Positions 1 through 6,787 of a DNA stretch of 7,341 bases are shown here, one piece after another (position 1 is the stretch's first letter; every line of letters starts with the position of its first letter). The stretch is from Betaproteobacteria bacterium. GTDB taxonomy: Bacteria > Pseudomonadota > Gammaproteobacteria > Burkholderiales > Burkholderiaceae. The notes below the pieces were generated by a model. It saw only the letters and a list, made by a program, of their open reading frames with translations, did no database searches and was not told the DNA's origin. The DNA lies in the NCBI GenBank assembly GCA_013205155.1, contig JABMMT010000161.1, positions 1 to 7,341 on the forward strand, read 5' to 3'. Both the position numbers and the translations under genes were made by a program.

Positions 1-18
1 ATATGAAAAGCTATTTCC

Positions 19-33
19 CTGCATAAAATGCAG
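19..33. repeat. 15-bp perfect inverted repeat in the non-coding leader
   Basis: Arms CTGCAT and ATGCAG are exact reverse complements around a 3-base AAA centre. The repeat lies about 230 bases upstream of aceA in AT-rich non-coding sequence at the left edge. Its size and symmetry fit a dimeric regulator's site. It could serve aceA or an unseen gene to the left. No regulator can be named, and a chance palindrome is possible. Confidence 0.35.
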
Positions 34-184
34 TGCACCATTCATCCAGTCATCCCGTTTCAAGCAGTGATTTTATATTCCACATTACAAAAAATATCCT
101 GTAAGTGTCTGAATATAAATGATTAAATATTTTTAAATAATTCTGATTTGCTACTTGCATCGTTTTTTTAAGCCCCTAAACTCT

Positions 185-199
185 TATATAAGATATAAG
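185..199 (+). promoter_or_regulatory. Probable -10 region of the aceA promoter (tandem 7-bp repeat)
   Basis: The heptamer ATATAAG occurs twice in direct succession (186-192 and 193-199). This gives two overlapping -10-like hexamers, TATAAG at 187-192 and 194-199, plus TATATA at 185-190. No good TTGACA-like -35 box lies 16-18 bases upstream, where the sequence is a T7 run (163-169) followed by AGCCCC. The promoter may therefore be weak or need an activator. A start near 199-206 would give a leader of about 55-60 bases, carrying the ribosome site AGGGAG at 248-253. The call rests on position and AT-rich boxes only. Confidence 0.4.
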
Positions 200-213
200 A
201 CTACTTTAGTCTT
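197..213. promoter_or_regulatory. 17-bp perfect palindrome at the expected aceA transcription start (candidate operator)
   Basis: Arms AAGACTA and TAGTCTT are perfect 7-base reverse complements separated by CTT. The palindrome overlaps the second -10-like box and would span the start of transcription, a typical place for a repressor site. Glyoxylate-shunt genes are commonly controlled by carbon source, so an operator makes sense here. It could instead form a small hairpin at the 5' end of the mRNA. The protein that would bind it is unknown. Confidence 0.4.
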
Positions 214-259
214 CAGAGTCTCAATATTGGAACTACTTGTTTAACTTAGGGAGAAAGAA

Positions 260-1558
260 ATGGCAGATCGCAAAGCAGAAATCGCAGCGCTACAAAAAGA
301 TTGGGATACCAATCCACGTTGGAAAGGCATTAAGCGTGGCTATACCGCAGAAGATGTAGTTCGTTTGCGCGGTTCATTAAAGATTGAACATACTTTAGCT
401 AAGCATGGTGCTGAAAGATTATGGGAGTTGGTAAACAACGAAGCTTACATAAGCTGTTTAGGTGCATTGACTGGTGGTCAGGCCATGCAACAGGTTAAAG
501 CTGGTATTCAGGCGATTTACTTATCTGGTTGGCAAGTTGCTGCTGATGGTAATTCATCTGCAGCAATGTATCCAGATCAATCACTCTACCCAGTAGATTC
601 AGTTCCAAAAATGGTTGAGCGTATTAACAATTCATTCCAACGCGCTGATGAGATTCAAACTGCTAAAGGCATTCATAAGGGCGATCCTGCTTATATCGAG
701 TACTTTGCTCCCATCGTGGCTGATGCTGAAGCAGGTTTTGGTGGCGTACTCAATGCATTTGAATTAAGTAAAGCACTGATCAAGCAGGGCGCTGCTGGCG
801 TTCACTTTGAGGACCAATTGTCTTCCGTGAAGAAGTGTGGCCACCTGGGTGGCAAGGTTTTATTACCTACTACAGAATCGGTACAAAAGTTGATCTCAGC
901 TCGTTTAGCTGCTGATGTGATGGGTGTGCCAACCATTATCTTGGCTCGCACCGATGCCGAGGCCGCTGATTTAATAACCTCTGACTATGATGAGAATGAC
1001 AAGCCATTCTTAACTGGTGAGCGCACACCAGAAGGTTTCTACAAAACTCGTAAAGGCCTGGGTCAAGCGATCTCTCGTGGTCTAGCTTACGCTGCCTATG
1101 CCGATATGGTGTGGTGTGAAACGGGTACTCCTGATCTTGATTTTGCTCGTCAGTTTGCTGAAGCAATTCGTGCGAAGTTTCCTGGCAAGATGCTTGCTTA
1201 CAATTGCTCACCCTCTTTCAATTGGAAGAAAAACTTAGACGATGCAACGATTGCAAAGTTCCAGCGTGAACTGGGTGCGATGGGTTATAAATATCAATTT
1301 ATTACTCTCGCGGGTATTCATTCGATGTGGTACAACATGTTCGACTTGGCACAGGACTATACTAAGCGTGGCATGACTGCCTATGTTGAGAAAGTTCAAG
1401 AGCCAGAATTTGCTGCTCGTGATCGTGGATATACCTTCGTTTCGCATCAACAGGAAGTAGGTACTGGCTATTTTGATGATGTAACGACAGTGATTCAAGG
1501 TGGTAAATCTTCTGTCACAGCATTGACTGGTTCGACTGAGGAAGAGCAGTTCCACTAA
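260..1558 (+). CDS. aceA: Isocitrate lyase
   Basis: This enzyme cleaves isocitrate to glyoxylate and succinate, the first step of the glyoxylate shunt. The shunt lets cells grow on acetate, fatty acids or other C2 sources. The 432-residue length is normal for the bacterial class I enzyme. Visible motifs are SGWQVAAD (89-96), the Mg-binding region ADAEAGFGG (154-162), the family signature KKCGH (191-195) with catalytic Cys193, WCET (285-288) and NCSPSFNW (315-322). The C-terminus, with a TGSTEEE-type tail, also matches the E. coli protein. The ATG has a good ribosome site (AGGGAG, 248-253, about 6 bases away). No aceB or aceK lies beside it; the gene is its own unit, ended by the hairpin at 1606-1653. 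Nothing in the active site looks altered. Confidence 0.97.
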   Translation: MADRKAEIAALQKDWDTNPRWKGIKRGYTAEDVVRLRGSLKIEHTLAKHGAERLWELVNNEAYISCLGALTGGQAMQQVKAGIQAIYLSGWQVAADGNSSAAMYPDQSLYPVDSVPKMVERINNSFQRADEIQTAKGIHKGDPAYIEYFAPIVADAEAGFGGVLNAFELSKALIKQGAAGVHFEDQLSSVKKCGHLGGKVLLPTTESVQKLISARLAADVMGVPTIILARTDAEAADLITSDYDENDKPFLTGERTPEGFYKTRKGLGQAISRGLAYAAYADMVWCETGTPDLDFARQFAEAIRAKFPGKMLAYNCSPSFNWKKNLDDATIAKFQRELGAMGYKYQFITLAGIHSMWYNMFDLAQDYTKRGMTAYVEKVQEPEFAARDRGYTFVSHQQEVGTGYFDDVTTVIQGGKSSVTALTGSTEEEQFH

Positions 1559-1605
1559 TGAGAATCCCTAAGTAGTCGGCAATAGTAGTAGCACCAATAC
1601 TACCG

Positions 1606-1653
1606 CGGCATCTAATTGACCTCATAAGGGTGACTTAGGTGCCGTTTTCGTTT
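1606..1653 (+). terminator. Rho-independent terminator after aceA
   Basis: A 10-base-pair stem pairs 1606-1615 (CGGCATCTAA) with 1635-1644 (TTAGGTGCCG). It has one G-U wobble, and a smaller ACC/GGT pairing can form inside its 19-base loop. It is followed at once by TTTTCGTTT (1645-1653). A second, weaker stem, GTAGTA/TACTAC (1585-1590 with 1598-1603), sits just before it. The position 48 bases after the aceA stop fits. The T tract is interrupted by CG, so some read-through into the next gene is possible. Folding energy was not calculated. Confidence 0.75.
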
Positions 1654-1664
1654 ACATTCGGAGC

Positions 1665-2102
1665 ATGAAGAATTGTGTATTTTGCGCTGAGCTAAAACCA
1701 GAAGAAGGTCAATTAATTTGGCGTGGTGATGATTGCAGGATCATCACTGTTAATGATGCCGATCTACCTGGATTTTGCCGAGTCATATGGAATCATCATG
1801 CATCTGAAATGACTGATCTCACTTACAGTGAGCGAGAACATTTGATGAATTTAGTTTTTGTGGTGGAGGATACCATCCGCCAAGTGATGAAACCCACTAA
1901 AGTGAATCTTGCCTCGCTAGGGAATATGGTTCCCCACATTCATTGGCATGTCATTCCGCGCTTTACAGATGATGTTTTCTTTCCAGGCTCAGTTTGGTCC
2001 TCAAGGATTCGGGAAACCCCTATATCCATGCTAGCCGATCGACAGAAGGCTGCAGAAGAGCTTCCCAATGCGATAAGAAGCCTGATTTCTAAGTTATATT
2101 AG
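1665..2102 (+). CDS. HIT-family protein (histidine-triad nucleotide hydrolase/transferase)
   Basis: This is a small cytoplasmic protein of the histidine-triad superfamily, whose members bind nucleotides and cleave phosphoramidate or dinucleoside polyphosphate bonds through a covalent His-AMP intermediate. The 145-residue protein carries the defining triad HIHWHVI at 91-97 (His91, His93, His95), preceded by NLASLGNMVP, and a CxxC pair (Cys4, Cys7) that may bind zinc. Its length and the stretch PGFCRVIWNHHASEMTDL (35-52) resemble HIT proteins common in Burkholderiales. The exact substrate cannot be read from sequence. The ATG is the only sensible start, but GGAG at 1660-1663 is only one base from it, unusually close. 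The gene begins 11 bases after the aceA terminator, so its promoter would have to overlap the terminator unless it depends on read-through. A functional link with aceA or the TRAP operon is not evident. Confidence 0.9.
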   Translation: MKNCVFCAELKPEEGQLIWRGDDCRIITVNDADLPGFCRVIWNHHASEMTDLTYSEREHLMNLVFVVEDTIRQVMKPTKVNLASLGNMVPHIHWHVIPRFTDDVFFPGSVWSSRIRETPISMLADRQKAAEELPNAIRSLISKLY

Positions 2103-2122
2103 TATTAATAGCATTAAGTACT
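2101..2122. promoter_or_regulatory. Imperfect 22-bp palindrome upstream of the TRAP/oxoprolinase operon (candidate operator)
   Basis: The left arm AGTATTAAT (2101-2109) pairs with ATTAA (2113-2117) and TACT (2119-2122), around AGC. This makes nine base pairs interrupted by one unpaired G (2118). It starts at the HIT stop codon and ends 45 bases before dctP. No T tract follows directly (T6 lies at 2137-2142), so it is a poor terminator and a better operator candidate. The gap must also hold the operon promoter if the operon is transcribed alone; TATTTT (2135-2140) is only a weak -10 candidate. The regulator is not in this window. Confidence 0.35.
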
Positions 2123-2167
2123 AAAAGTTTCAGATATTTTTTCACCAATACTCTCTGGGAGATAGAA

Positions 2168-3151
2168 ATGAGTGATTGTTTATTCGGAAAATCGAGGCAT
2201 TGGATTATCGCCTCGATGGCCATATTCGCTATTAACGCGAATGCACAAACAAAATGGGATCTGGCAAGCGCTTACCCAGTAAGTAACTTTCATACAGAAA
2301 ACTTACAGCAGTTAGCTGCTGATGTGGATAAAGCTACAGATGGCAAGCTCAAGATCGTTGTTCATCCAAATGGCTCTTTGTTTCCTGCTAATGGCATTAA
2401 ACGCGCAGTTCAAACAGGTCAAGCGCAAATGGGTGAGGTCTTGATCTCTGTGCTGGCTAACGAGAACCCGATTTTTGGAGTGGATTCCATTCCATTCTTA
2501 GCTACTAGCTATAAAGAATCTGCAAAACTTTGGAAATTATCCAAAAATGCCACTGATGCGGCTCTGCAAAAGCAGGGGCTTAAAGTAGTCTATGCAGTTC
2601 CATGGCCACCACAAGGTTTGTATTCCAAGAACCCTATTAATTCTGGTGCTGATATGAAGGGTTTGAAGTGGAGAGCCTATAACCCAGCCACCTCTAAAAT
2701 TGCAGAATTAGTAGGTGCGCAGCCAGTCACTGTTCAAGTAGCTGATTTGGCTCAAGCAATGGCAACTGGCACAATTAATTCCATGATGACCTCCGGAGCT
2801 ACTGGAGTAGATATCAAAGCTTGGGAAAGTTTGAAGTATTACTACGAAGTAGACGCTTGGTTGCCTAAGAATATATTGATGATTAATCAAAAAGCATTTG
2901 AGTCTCTTGATAAGCCAACCCAAACTGCTTTGCTAAAGGCTTGTGCTGAAGCAGAAAAGCGCGGCACCAGAATATCTGAAGAGAAAACAAAGGGCTTTAA
3001 CGAGACCTTGGCAAAGAATGGCATGACTGTTCAAAAGCCATCTCCACAGTTGAAAAATGATTTAGATAGGGTAGGTCGTATTATGGTTGCTGAGTGGATT
3101 CGTTCTGCTGGTGACGAGGGTCAAAAAATTATCGAAGAATTTAAGAAGTAA
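2168..3151 (+). CDS. dctP: TRAP transporter substrate-binding protein (DctP family), predicted pyroglutamate receptor
   Basis: This is the periplasmic receptor of a tripartite ATP-independent (TRAP) transporter, which captures an organic acid and hands it to the DctQM membrane unit. The 327-residue precursor begins with a Sec signal peptide: basic K8/R10, a hydrophobic stretch at about 11-23, and cleavage after ANA at about 26. There is no lipobox, so the mature protein should be soluble. The core GLKWRAYNPATSKIAELVGA (165-184) contains Arg169, the position that in this family forms the salt bridge to the ligand carboxylate. Downstream lies QVADLAQAMATGTINSMMTS (190-209), the usual dimer/ligand-pocket region. 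The start has a good ribosome site (GGGAGA, 2157-2162). The 5-oxoprolinase genes in the same operon, together with known pyroglutamate-binding Bordetella DctP receptors (recalled), make pyroglutamate the leading ligand. That assignment is inference; the family assignment is firm. Confidence 0.92.
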   Translation: MSDCLFGKSRHWIIASMAIFAINANAQTKWDLASAYPVSNFHTENLQQLAADVDKATDGKLKIVVHPNGSLFPANGIKRAVQTGQAQMGEVLISVLANENPIFGVDSIPFLATSYKESAKLWKLSKNATDAALQKQGLKVVYAVPWPPQGLYSKNPINSGADMKGLKWRAYNPATSKIAELVGAQPVTVQVADLAQAMATGTINSMMTSGATGVDIKAWESLKYYYEVDAWLPKNILMINQKAFESLDKPTQTALLKACAEAEKRGTRISEEKTKGFNETLAKNGMTVQKPSPQLKNDLDRVGRIMVAEWIRSAGDEGQKIIEEFKK

Positions 3152-3156
3152 AATTG

Positions 3157-3711
3157 ATGCAAGCATCACGAAGTTTTTATGGCCGTCTTTTAGATGGCTT
3201 GATGCAAGGGGCCGCCGCATTGGCGGCCTTATGTATTCTTAGTGTTTGTATTTTGATGGTATCGATGTCTTTATCGCGTGAATTCGGAATTAATTTACGC
3301 GGTGCTGATGATCTGATAGCTTGGCTATGTGCTGCATCTGCTTTCTTGATTCTGGGCCAGACCTTTCAGCATGGCGGTATTGTGCGGGTCGAAATCTTTT
3401 TGGGAGCGTTAGGTCCTGAGTGGAGAAAGCGCCTAGAAATCATTGGCTTGGTGGTGATGTCTGGCTTTTGTTTATTTGCACTCACTGCCTTCACTCTATT
3501 TGTATACCAAAGCTGGGACTTCAATGATGTTTCGCAAGGACAAATCATTGTGCCCTTGTGGATCCCGCAAATTTTTACTGCAATAGGCTGCCTAATATTT
3601 TTCTTAGCTGTAGTCGATGAGCTGATCAGGGTGATGAAAGGCGGTAAACCTCGTTATCAACAAATGGCTGAGGAGCGCTTGTCAGCAGGTGATTTTGGAG
3701 AGACGCTGTGA
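3157..3711 (+). CDS. dctQ: TRAP transporter small permease subunit (DctQ family)
   Basis: This is the small inner-membrane subunit of the TRAP transporter; it pairs with the large DctM permease. The 184-residue protein shows four hydrophobic helices at about residues 17-39, 51-69, 93-117 and 131-153. Family-typical features are FQHGGIVRVEIFLG after helix 2 (70-83) and VPLWIPQ at the start of helix 4 (132-138). The tail is short and charged. I chose the ATG at 3157; an in-frame TTG directly before it (3154) would add one residue. The only ribosome-site candidate is AAGAAG (3143-3148), inside the end of dctP, so translation is probably coupled to dctP, whose stop lies 5 bases upstream. The 3' end overlaps dctM by 4 bases. 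Confidence 0.9.
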   Translation: MQASRSFYGRLLDGLMQGAAALAALCILSVCILMVSMSLSREFGINLRGADDLIAWLCAASAFLILGQTFQHGGIVRVEIFLGALGPEWRKRLEIIGLVVMSGFCLFALTAFTLFVYQSWDFNDVSQGQIIVPLWIPQIFTAIGCLIFFLAVVDELIRVMKGGKPRYQQMAEERLSAGDFGETL

Positions 3712-5018
3712 GCATCCTCTTTATCGCTCTCATTTTGATTCTACTGATGTTCTTTTTGCTTTTAATTGGTATTTGGATTCCAGCTGGAGTGGCAATCACT
3801 GCTTGGTTTGGGCTCGTATTCTTCTCTGATAAAGACACGATGATGAACTTGGCTAATGTTTGGTGGAATTCTAGCTCCTCCTACACCTTGGCTGCATTAC
3901 CTTTGTTTGTGTGGATGGGTGAGATTCTATTTAGGACCAAGTTATCAGAGCAAATGTTTACAGGTCTGTCACCATGGTTAAATTGGTTACCGGGCAGATT
4001 AATGCACGTGAATATTTTGGGTTGCGGGATTTTTGGTTCTGTTTCTGGTTCATCTGCTGCTACCTGTGCAACGATTGCTAAATCTGCGTTACCAGAATTA
4101 ACCAAGCGTGGTTACGATGAAAAGATTACCCTTGGATCGTTATCTTGCGCAGGTACTTTAGGGATTTTGATCCCACCCTCAATAACGATGGTGGTTTATG
4201 CAGTGGCGGCGGATCAATCTATTATCCGTATCTTCTTGGCTGGATTTATTCCTGCTGCAATATTGATGGGTCTATTTTCAGGCTACATTATTGTGTGGGC
4301 CTTACTCAATCCCGATAAAACTCCTCCTGCAGAAAAATATACTCTGCAGCAACGCTTATATTCAATTGGTCAACTAATGCCTTGCACTGCATTAATTATC
4401 TTCATTGCTTGGTTGATGTTAGCTGGCTACTCTACGGCTACTGAGGCTGCTGCATATGGGGTGGTGGGCTCTTTAGTGCTTGCTGCAGCTGGCCGTAATC
4501 TTTCTTGGACCAATTTTTGGCAAAGCTTATTATCTGCGACGCGCCTTACTGCGATGATCATGTTTGTACTAGGGGCTACTTCATTCCTATCCATTGTAAT
4601 GAGCTATACCGGAATTCCAAGGGGTTTGGCAGAGTGGGTGCAGAGTTTGCAATTATCACCATGGGTACTCATTCTTGTGCTGACTATTATCTATATCCTG
4701 CTTGGTACTGCTTTAGATGGCATTTCAATGATTGCTTTAACTACAGTAACTGTATTGCCGATGGTTCAAGCAGCTGGTTTTGATTTGGTATGGTTTGGTA
4801 TTTTTGTGATTCTCTTAGTGGAAATTGCGGAGGTTACTCCTCCAGTTGGATTTAATTTATTTGTGCTTCAAAGTATGACTGGCAAAGACAGTAACTACAT
4901 TGCGAAAGTTTCTTTACCGTTTTTTGCCATGATGGTGTTAGCAGTGGCATTAGTTACGATTTGGCCTGAGTTAGTGACTTGGTTACCGGATCAAGTAATG
5001 CAAAAAGAAATTAAGTAA
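3708..5018 (+). CDS. dctM: TRAP transporter large permease subunit (DctM family)
   Basis: This is the large inner-membrane subunit, which moves the substrate using an ion gradient, usually sodium in this family. The 436-residue length is normal for DctM, and the chain is hydrophobic throughout with about 11-12 predicted membrane segments. Conserved DctM landmarks are visible: GSVSGSSAA (110-118), GTLGILIPPS (149-158), DGISMIALTTVTVLP (337-351) and EVTPPVGFNLFVL (375-387). It starts with GTG inside a GTGA overlap with the dctQ stop. A strong ribosome site, GGAGAG (3697-3702), lies 5 bases upstream and supports this start over later ones. Together with dctP and dctQ it completes one transporter. 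Confidence 0.95.
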   Translation: MSILFIALILILLMFFLLLIGIWIPAGVAITAWFGLVFFSDKDTMMNLANVWWNSSSSYTLAALPLFVWMGEILFRTKLSEQMFTGLSPWLNWLPGRLMHVNILGCGIFGSVSGSSAATCATIAKSALPELTKRGYDEKITLGSLSCAGTLGILIPPSITMVVYAVAADQSIIRIFLAGFIPAAILMGLFSGYIIVWALLNPDKTPPAEKYTLQQRLYSIGQLMPCTALIIFIAWLMLAGYSTATEAAAYGVVGSLVLAAAGRNLSWTNFWQSLLSATRLTAMIMFVLGATSFLSIVMSYTGIPRGLAEWVQSLQLSPWVLILVLTIIYILLGTALDGISMIALTTVTVLPMVQAAGFDLVWFGIFVILLVEIAEVTPPVGFNLFVLQSMTGKDSNYIAKVSLPFFAMMVLAVALVTIWPELVTWLPDQVMQKEIK

Positions 5019-5023
5019 GTTCG

Positions 5024-6787
5024 ATGCAGTTAAAAAGATCGAGGAAGGTTGCTGGGAAAATTGACATCCTCAACCTGGGTGATGCTGCTCTCTTGCTCGA
5101 TTTTAGACAATCTGTAGACCCTTTAAGTGGTATTCATCATCTATGCGATCTCTTATTCTCGGTTTCTCCTGGATGGCTTAAAGATACGATCCCTGGTATT
5201 GACAGTCTTTTAATTAGCCTTCATTTTGCAGATACGGACTATCAAGCAACTCGTGCTGCAGCACGTGCACAGATTGAAGTTTTACTGGAGAGCTTGCATA
5301 AGGATAAAAAAGTCACTATTAAAAATGAGATTGTTCATCGTATACGGGTTTGTTATGACCCAGAATTAGCACCTGATTTATTAGCAAGCGCAGAAAAATG
5401 TGAGCTTCTATTGAGAGAGTTTATTAACCGGCACAAAAATTCAGAGATTCGGGTTGATATTTTGGGTTTCATGCCTGGATTTCCATACTGTAGTGGCCTC
5501 GATCCTAGTTTAAGGTTGCCACGTCTTGAATCACCAAGAACTGCCGTCCCCAAAGGTTCAGTGGCTATTGCAGAATTACAAACGGGTATTTATCCAAAGC
5601 CAACCCCAGGGGGTTGGAATGTGATTGGAAGAACACCAGATATTCTTTTTGATCCGCGAAATGAACGACCAAGTCTATTAAGCCCAGGAGATCGTCTGAA
5701 GTTTATTGAAATTGATTTGAATGAATTTAATAAAATTACTCTGGCACAAGAGGCAAAGGCTTCTCAACAGAAAGTTAGCAGTATTTCAAAGAATAGTACT
5801 ATTGAAGTCCTTAGCCCTGGTCTATTAACGACCATTCAAGGGCAGCCACGGTATGGATTTGCACACTTAGCATTAAGTGCAGGCGGGCCCATGGATAAAG
5901 AAAGTGCGCGTCTCGCTAATGCCTTGTTAGGTAATCCAGAAGATGTTGCAGGATTAGAGATTACAGGTACTGGTCCAAAGCTTTTATTTCATCAGAACAC
6001 CTGGGTTGCATGGGTGGGTGCGCAATGTTTGGGATTAATAGATGGACAATCTTTTCCAGGCAATCGACCAGTTTATATTCGCAAAGATCAAATACTCAAC
6101 TTTACCTCTATGACGCAAGGCTATCGTATTTTCTTGGCTATTAGTGGGGGCATTGAGAGTGAGTTTATTTTAGGTGGTCGCGGCTCTCATTTGAGTGCAG
6201 GTATAGGAGAAAAGGCAGTGCAAAAAGGAGACTTTTTGTATTTGCCTCAAGCTCATCTTGCTCAGGAAAAATCACTATTTAAAAATTTAAACCACTCGGG
6301 CTTGAATTATCCTAAATGGTCTATTGCATCACCAGCCTTACCAGGCAAATCAATCCAAATGATTAAAGCTATTCCAAGCATACACTTCAACCTACTCAGT
6401 TCAACAGAACAAGCTTTGCTTTGGAAGACGACATGGTCAGTCTCATCTCAAAGTAATCGAATGGGGATGCGTTTAGATAGCGATTTTAAAATCTCAAAAC
6501 CAATGACCGGAATTGCATCGCAAGGAATTTGGTTTGGGACTATTCAATTACCCCCATCTGGACAGCCGATCTTAATGTTGGCTGAGCATGCCACAACTGG
6601 TGGATATCCCCGTTTACTCGAGACGATTAGCTCAGAGCGGTCAAGCCTAGCTCAATTGAGACCCGGTAGTAAAATCCAATTTGTACCCGTTACACTTGAA
6701 GAAGCTGATCAGATCAATACAATCTATTTCACTGAGCAGGAAAAAACATTGGATACTCTAGAAGCTATTCTTTTGGATAAATCATGA
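5024..6787 (+). CDS. pxpBC: Fused 5-oxoprolinase subunits PxpB-PxpC (KipI/KipA type)
   Basis: PxpA, PxpB and PxpC together hydrolyse 5-oxoproline to glutamate with ATP. Here the B and C subunits form one 587-residue chain. Residues about 12-230 are the PxpB/KipI domain (also annotated allophanate hydrolase subunit 1), with LNLGDAALLLDF (16-27), LGFMPGFPYCSGLDP (147-161), PRTAVPKGSVAIAELQTGIYP (171-191), PGGWNVIGRTP (195-205) and PGDRLKF (221-227). A polar linker (about 231-258) leads into PxpC/KipA, with VLSPGLLTTIQ (262-272), GGPMDKESARLANALLGN (287-304), SSQSNRMGMRL (474-484) and TTGGYPR (524-530). Several usual PxpC residues differ: QDxGR is QGQPR (272-276), DxQTTGGYP is EHATTGGYP (521-529), and the loop before KGD (401-403) is about three residues shorter than in E. 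coli. The ATG lies 5 bases after dctM with only a weak ribosome site, suggesting coupling. Pyroglutamate is the likely substrate; a related lactam is possible. Confidence 0.9.
   Translation: MQLKRSRKVAGKIDILNLGDAALLLDFRQSVDPLSGIHHLCDLLFSVSPGWLKDTIPGIDSLLISLHFADTDYQATRAAARAQIEVLLESLHKDKKVTIKNEIVHRIRVCYDPELAPDLLASAEKCELLLREFINRHKNSEIRVDILGFMPGFPYCSGLDPSLRLPRLESPRTAVPKGSVAIAELQTGIYPKPTPGGWNVIGRTPDILFDPRNERPSLLSPGDRLKFIEIDLNEFNKITLAQEAKASQQKVSSISKNSTIEVLSPGLLTTIQGQPRYGFAHLALSAGGPMDKESARLANALLGNPEDVAGLEITGTGPKLLFHQNTWVAWVGAQCLGLIDGQSFPGNRPVYIRKDQILNFTSMTQGYRIFLAISGGIESEFILGGRGSHLSAGIGEKAVQKGDFLYLPQAHLAQEKSLFKNLNHSGLNYPKWSIASPALPGKSIQMIKAIPSIHFNLLSSTEQALLWKTTWSVSSQSNRMGMRLDSDFKISKPMTGIASQGIWFGTIQLPPSGQPILMLAEHATTGGYPRLLETISSERSSLAQLRPGSKIQFVPVTLEEADQINTIYFTEQEKTLDTLEAILLDKS

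Noticed and set aside
936..1555. Antisense open frames opposite aceA (936-1211 and 1235-1555)
   Set aside because: Both lie wholly opposite a highly conserved enzyme gene, have no ribosome site or recognisable domain, and read as low-plausibility proteins.
1585..1603. GTAGTA/TACTAC stem as a separate terminator or regulatory element
   Set aside because: It has a 6-base AT-rich stem with no T tract after it. It is better treated as an accessory fold ahead of the much stronger hairpin at 1606-1644.
1616..1621. TTGACC as a -35 box for the HIT gene
   Set aside because: It matches the consensus well, but the hexamer 17 bases downstream (GTGCCG) is not a -10 box, and the motif lies in the terminator loop.
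3154..3156. TTG at 3154 as the dctQ start
   Set aside because: An ATG follows immediately at 3157 with more normal spacing (8 bases) to the only ribosome-site candidate. The difference is one residue.
4505..4783. 92-codon + strand open frame inside dctM
   Set aside because: It overlaps the conserved DctM coding region in another frame, and its translation, rich in Cys and Tyr, resembles no protein I recognise. It is a shadow of the real gene.
5057..5730. Reading the fusion as allophanate hydrolase or urea-amidolyase (urea use)
   Set aside because: Both halves carry older 'allophanate hydrolase subunit' labels, but there is no amidase or biotin carboxylase domain. The adjacent PxpA indicates 5-oxoprolinase.
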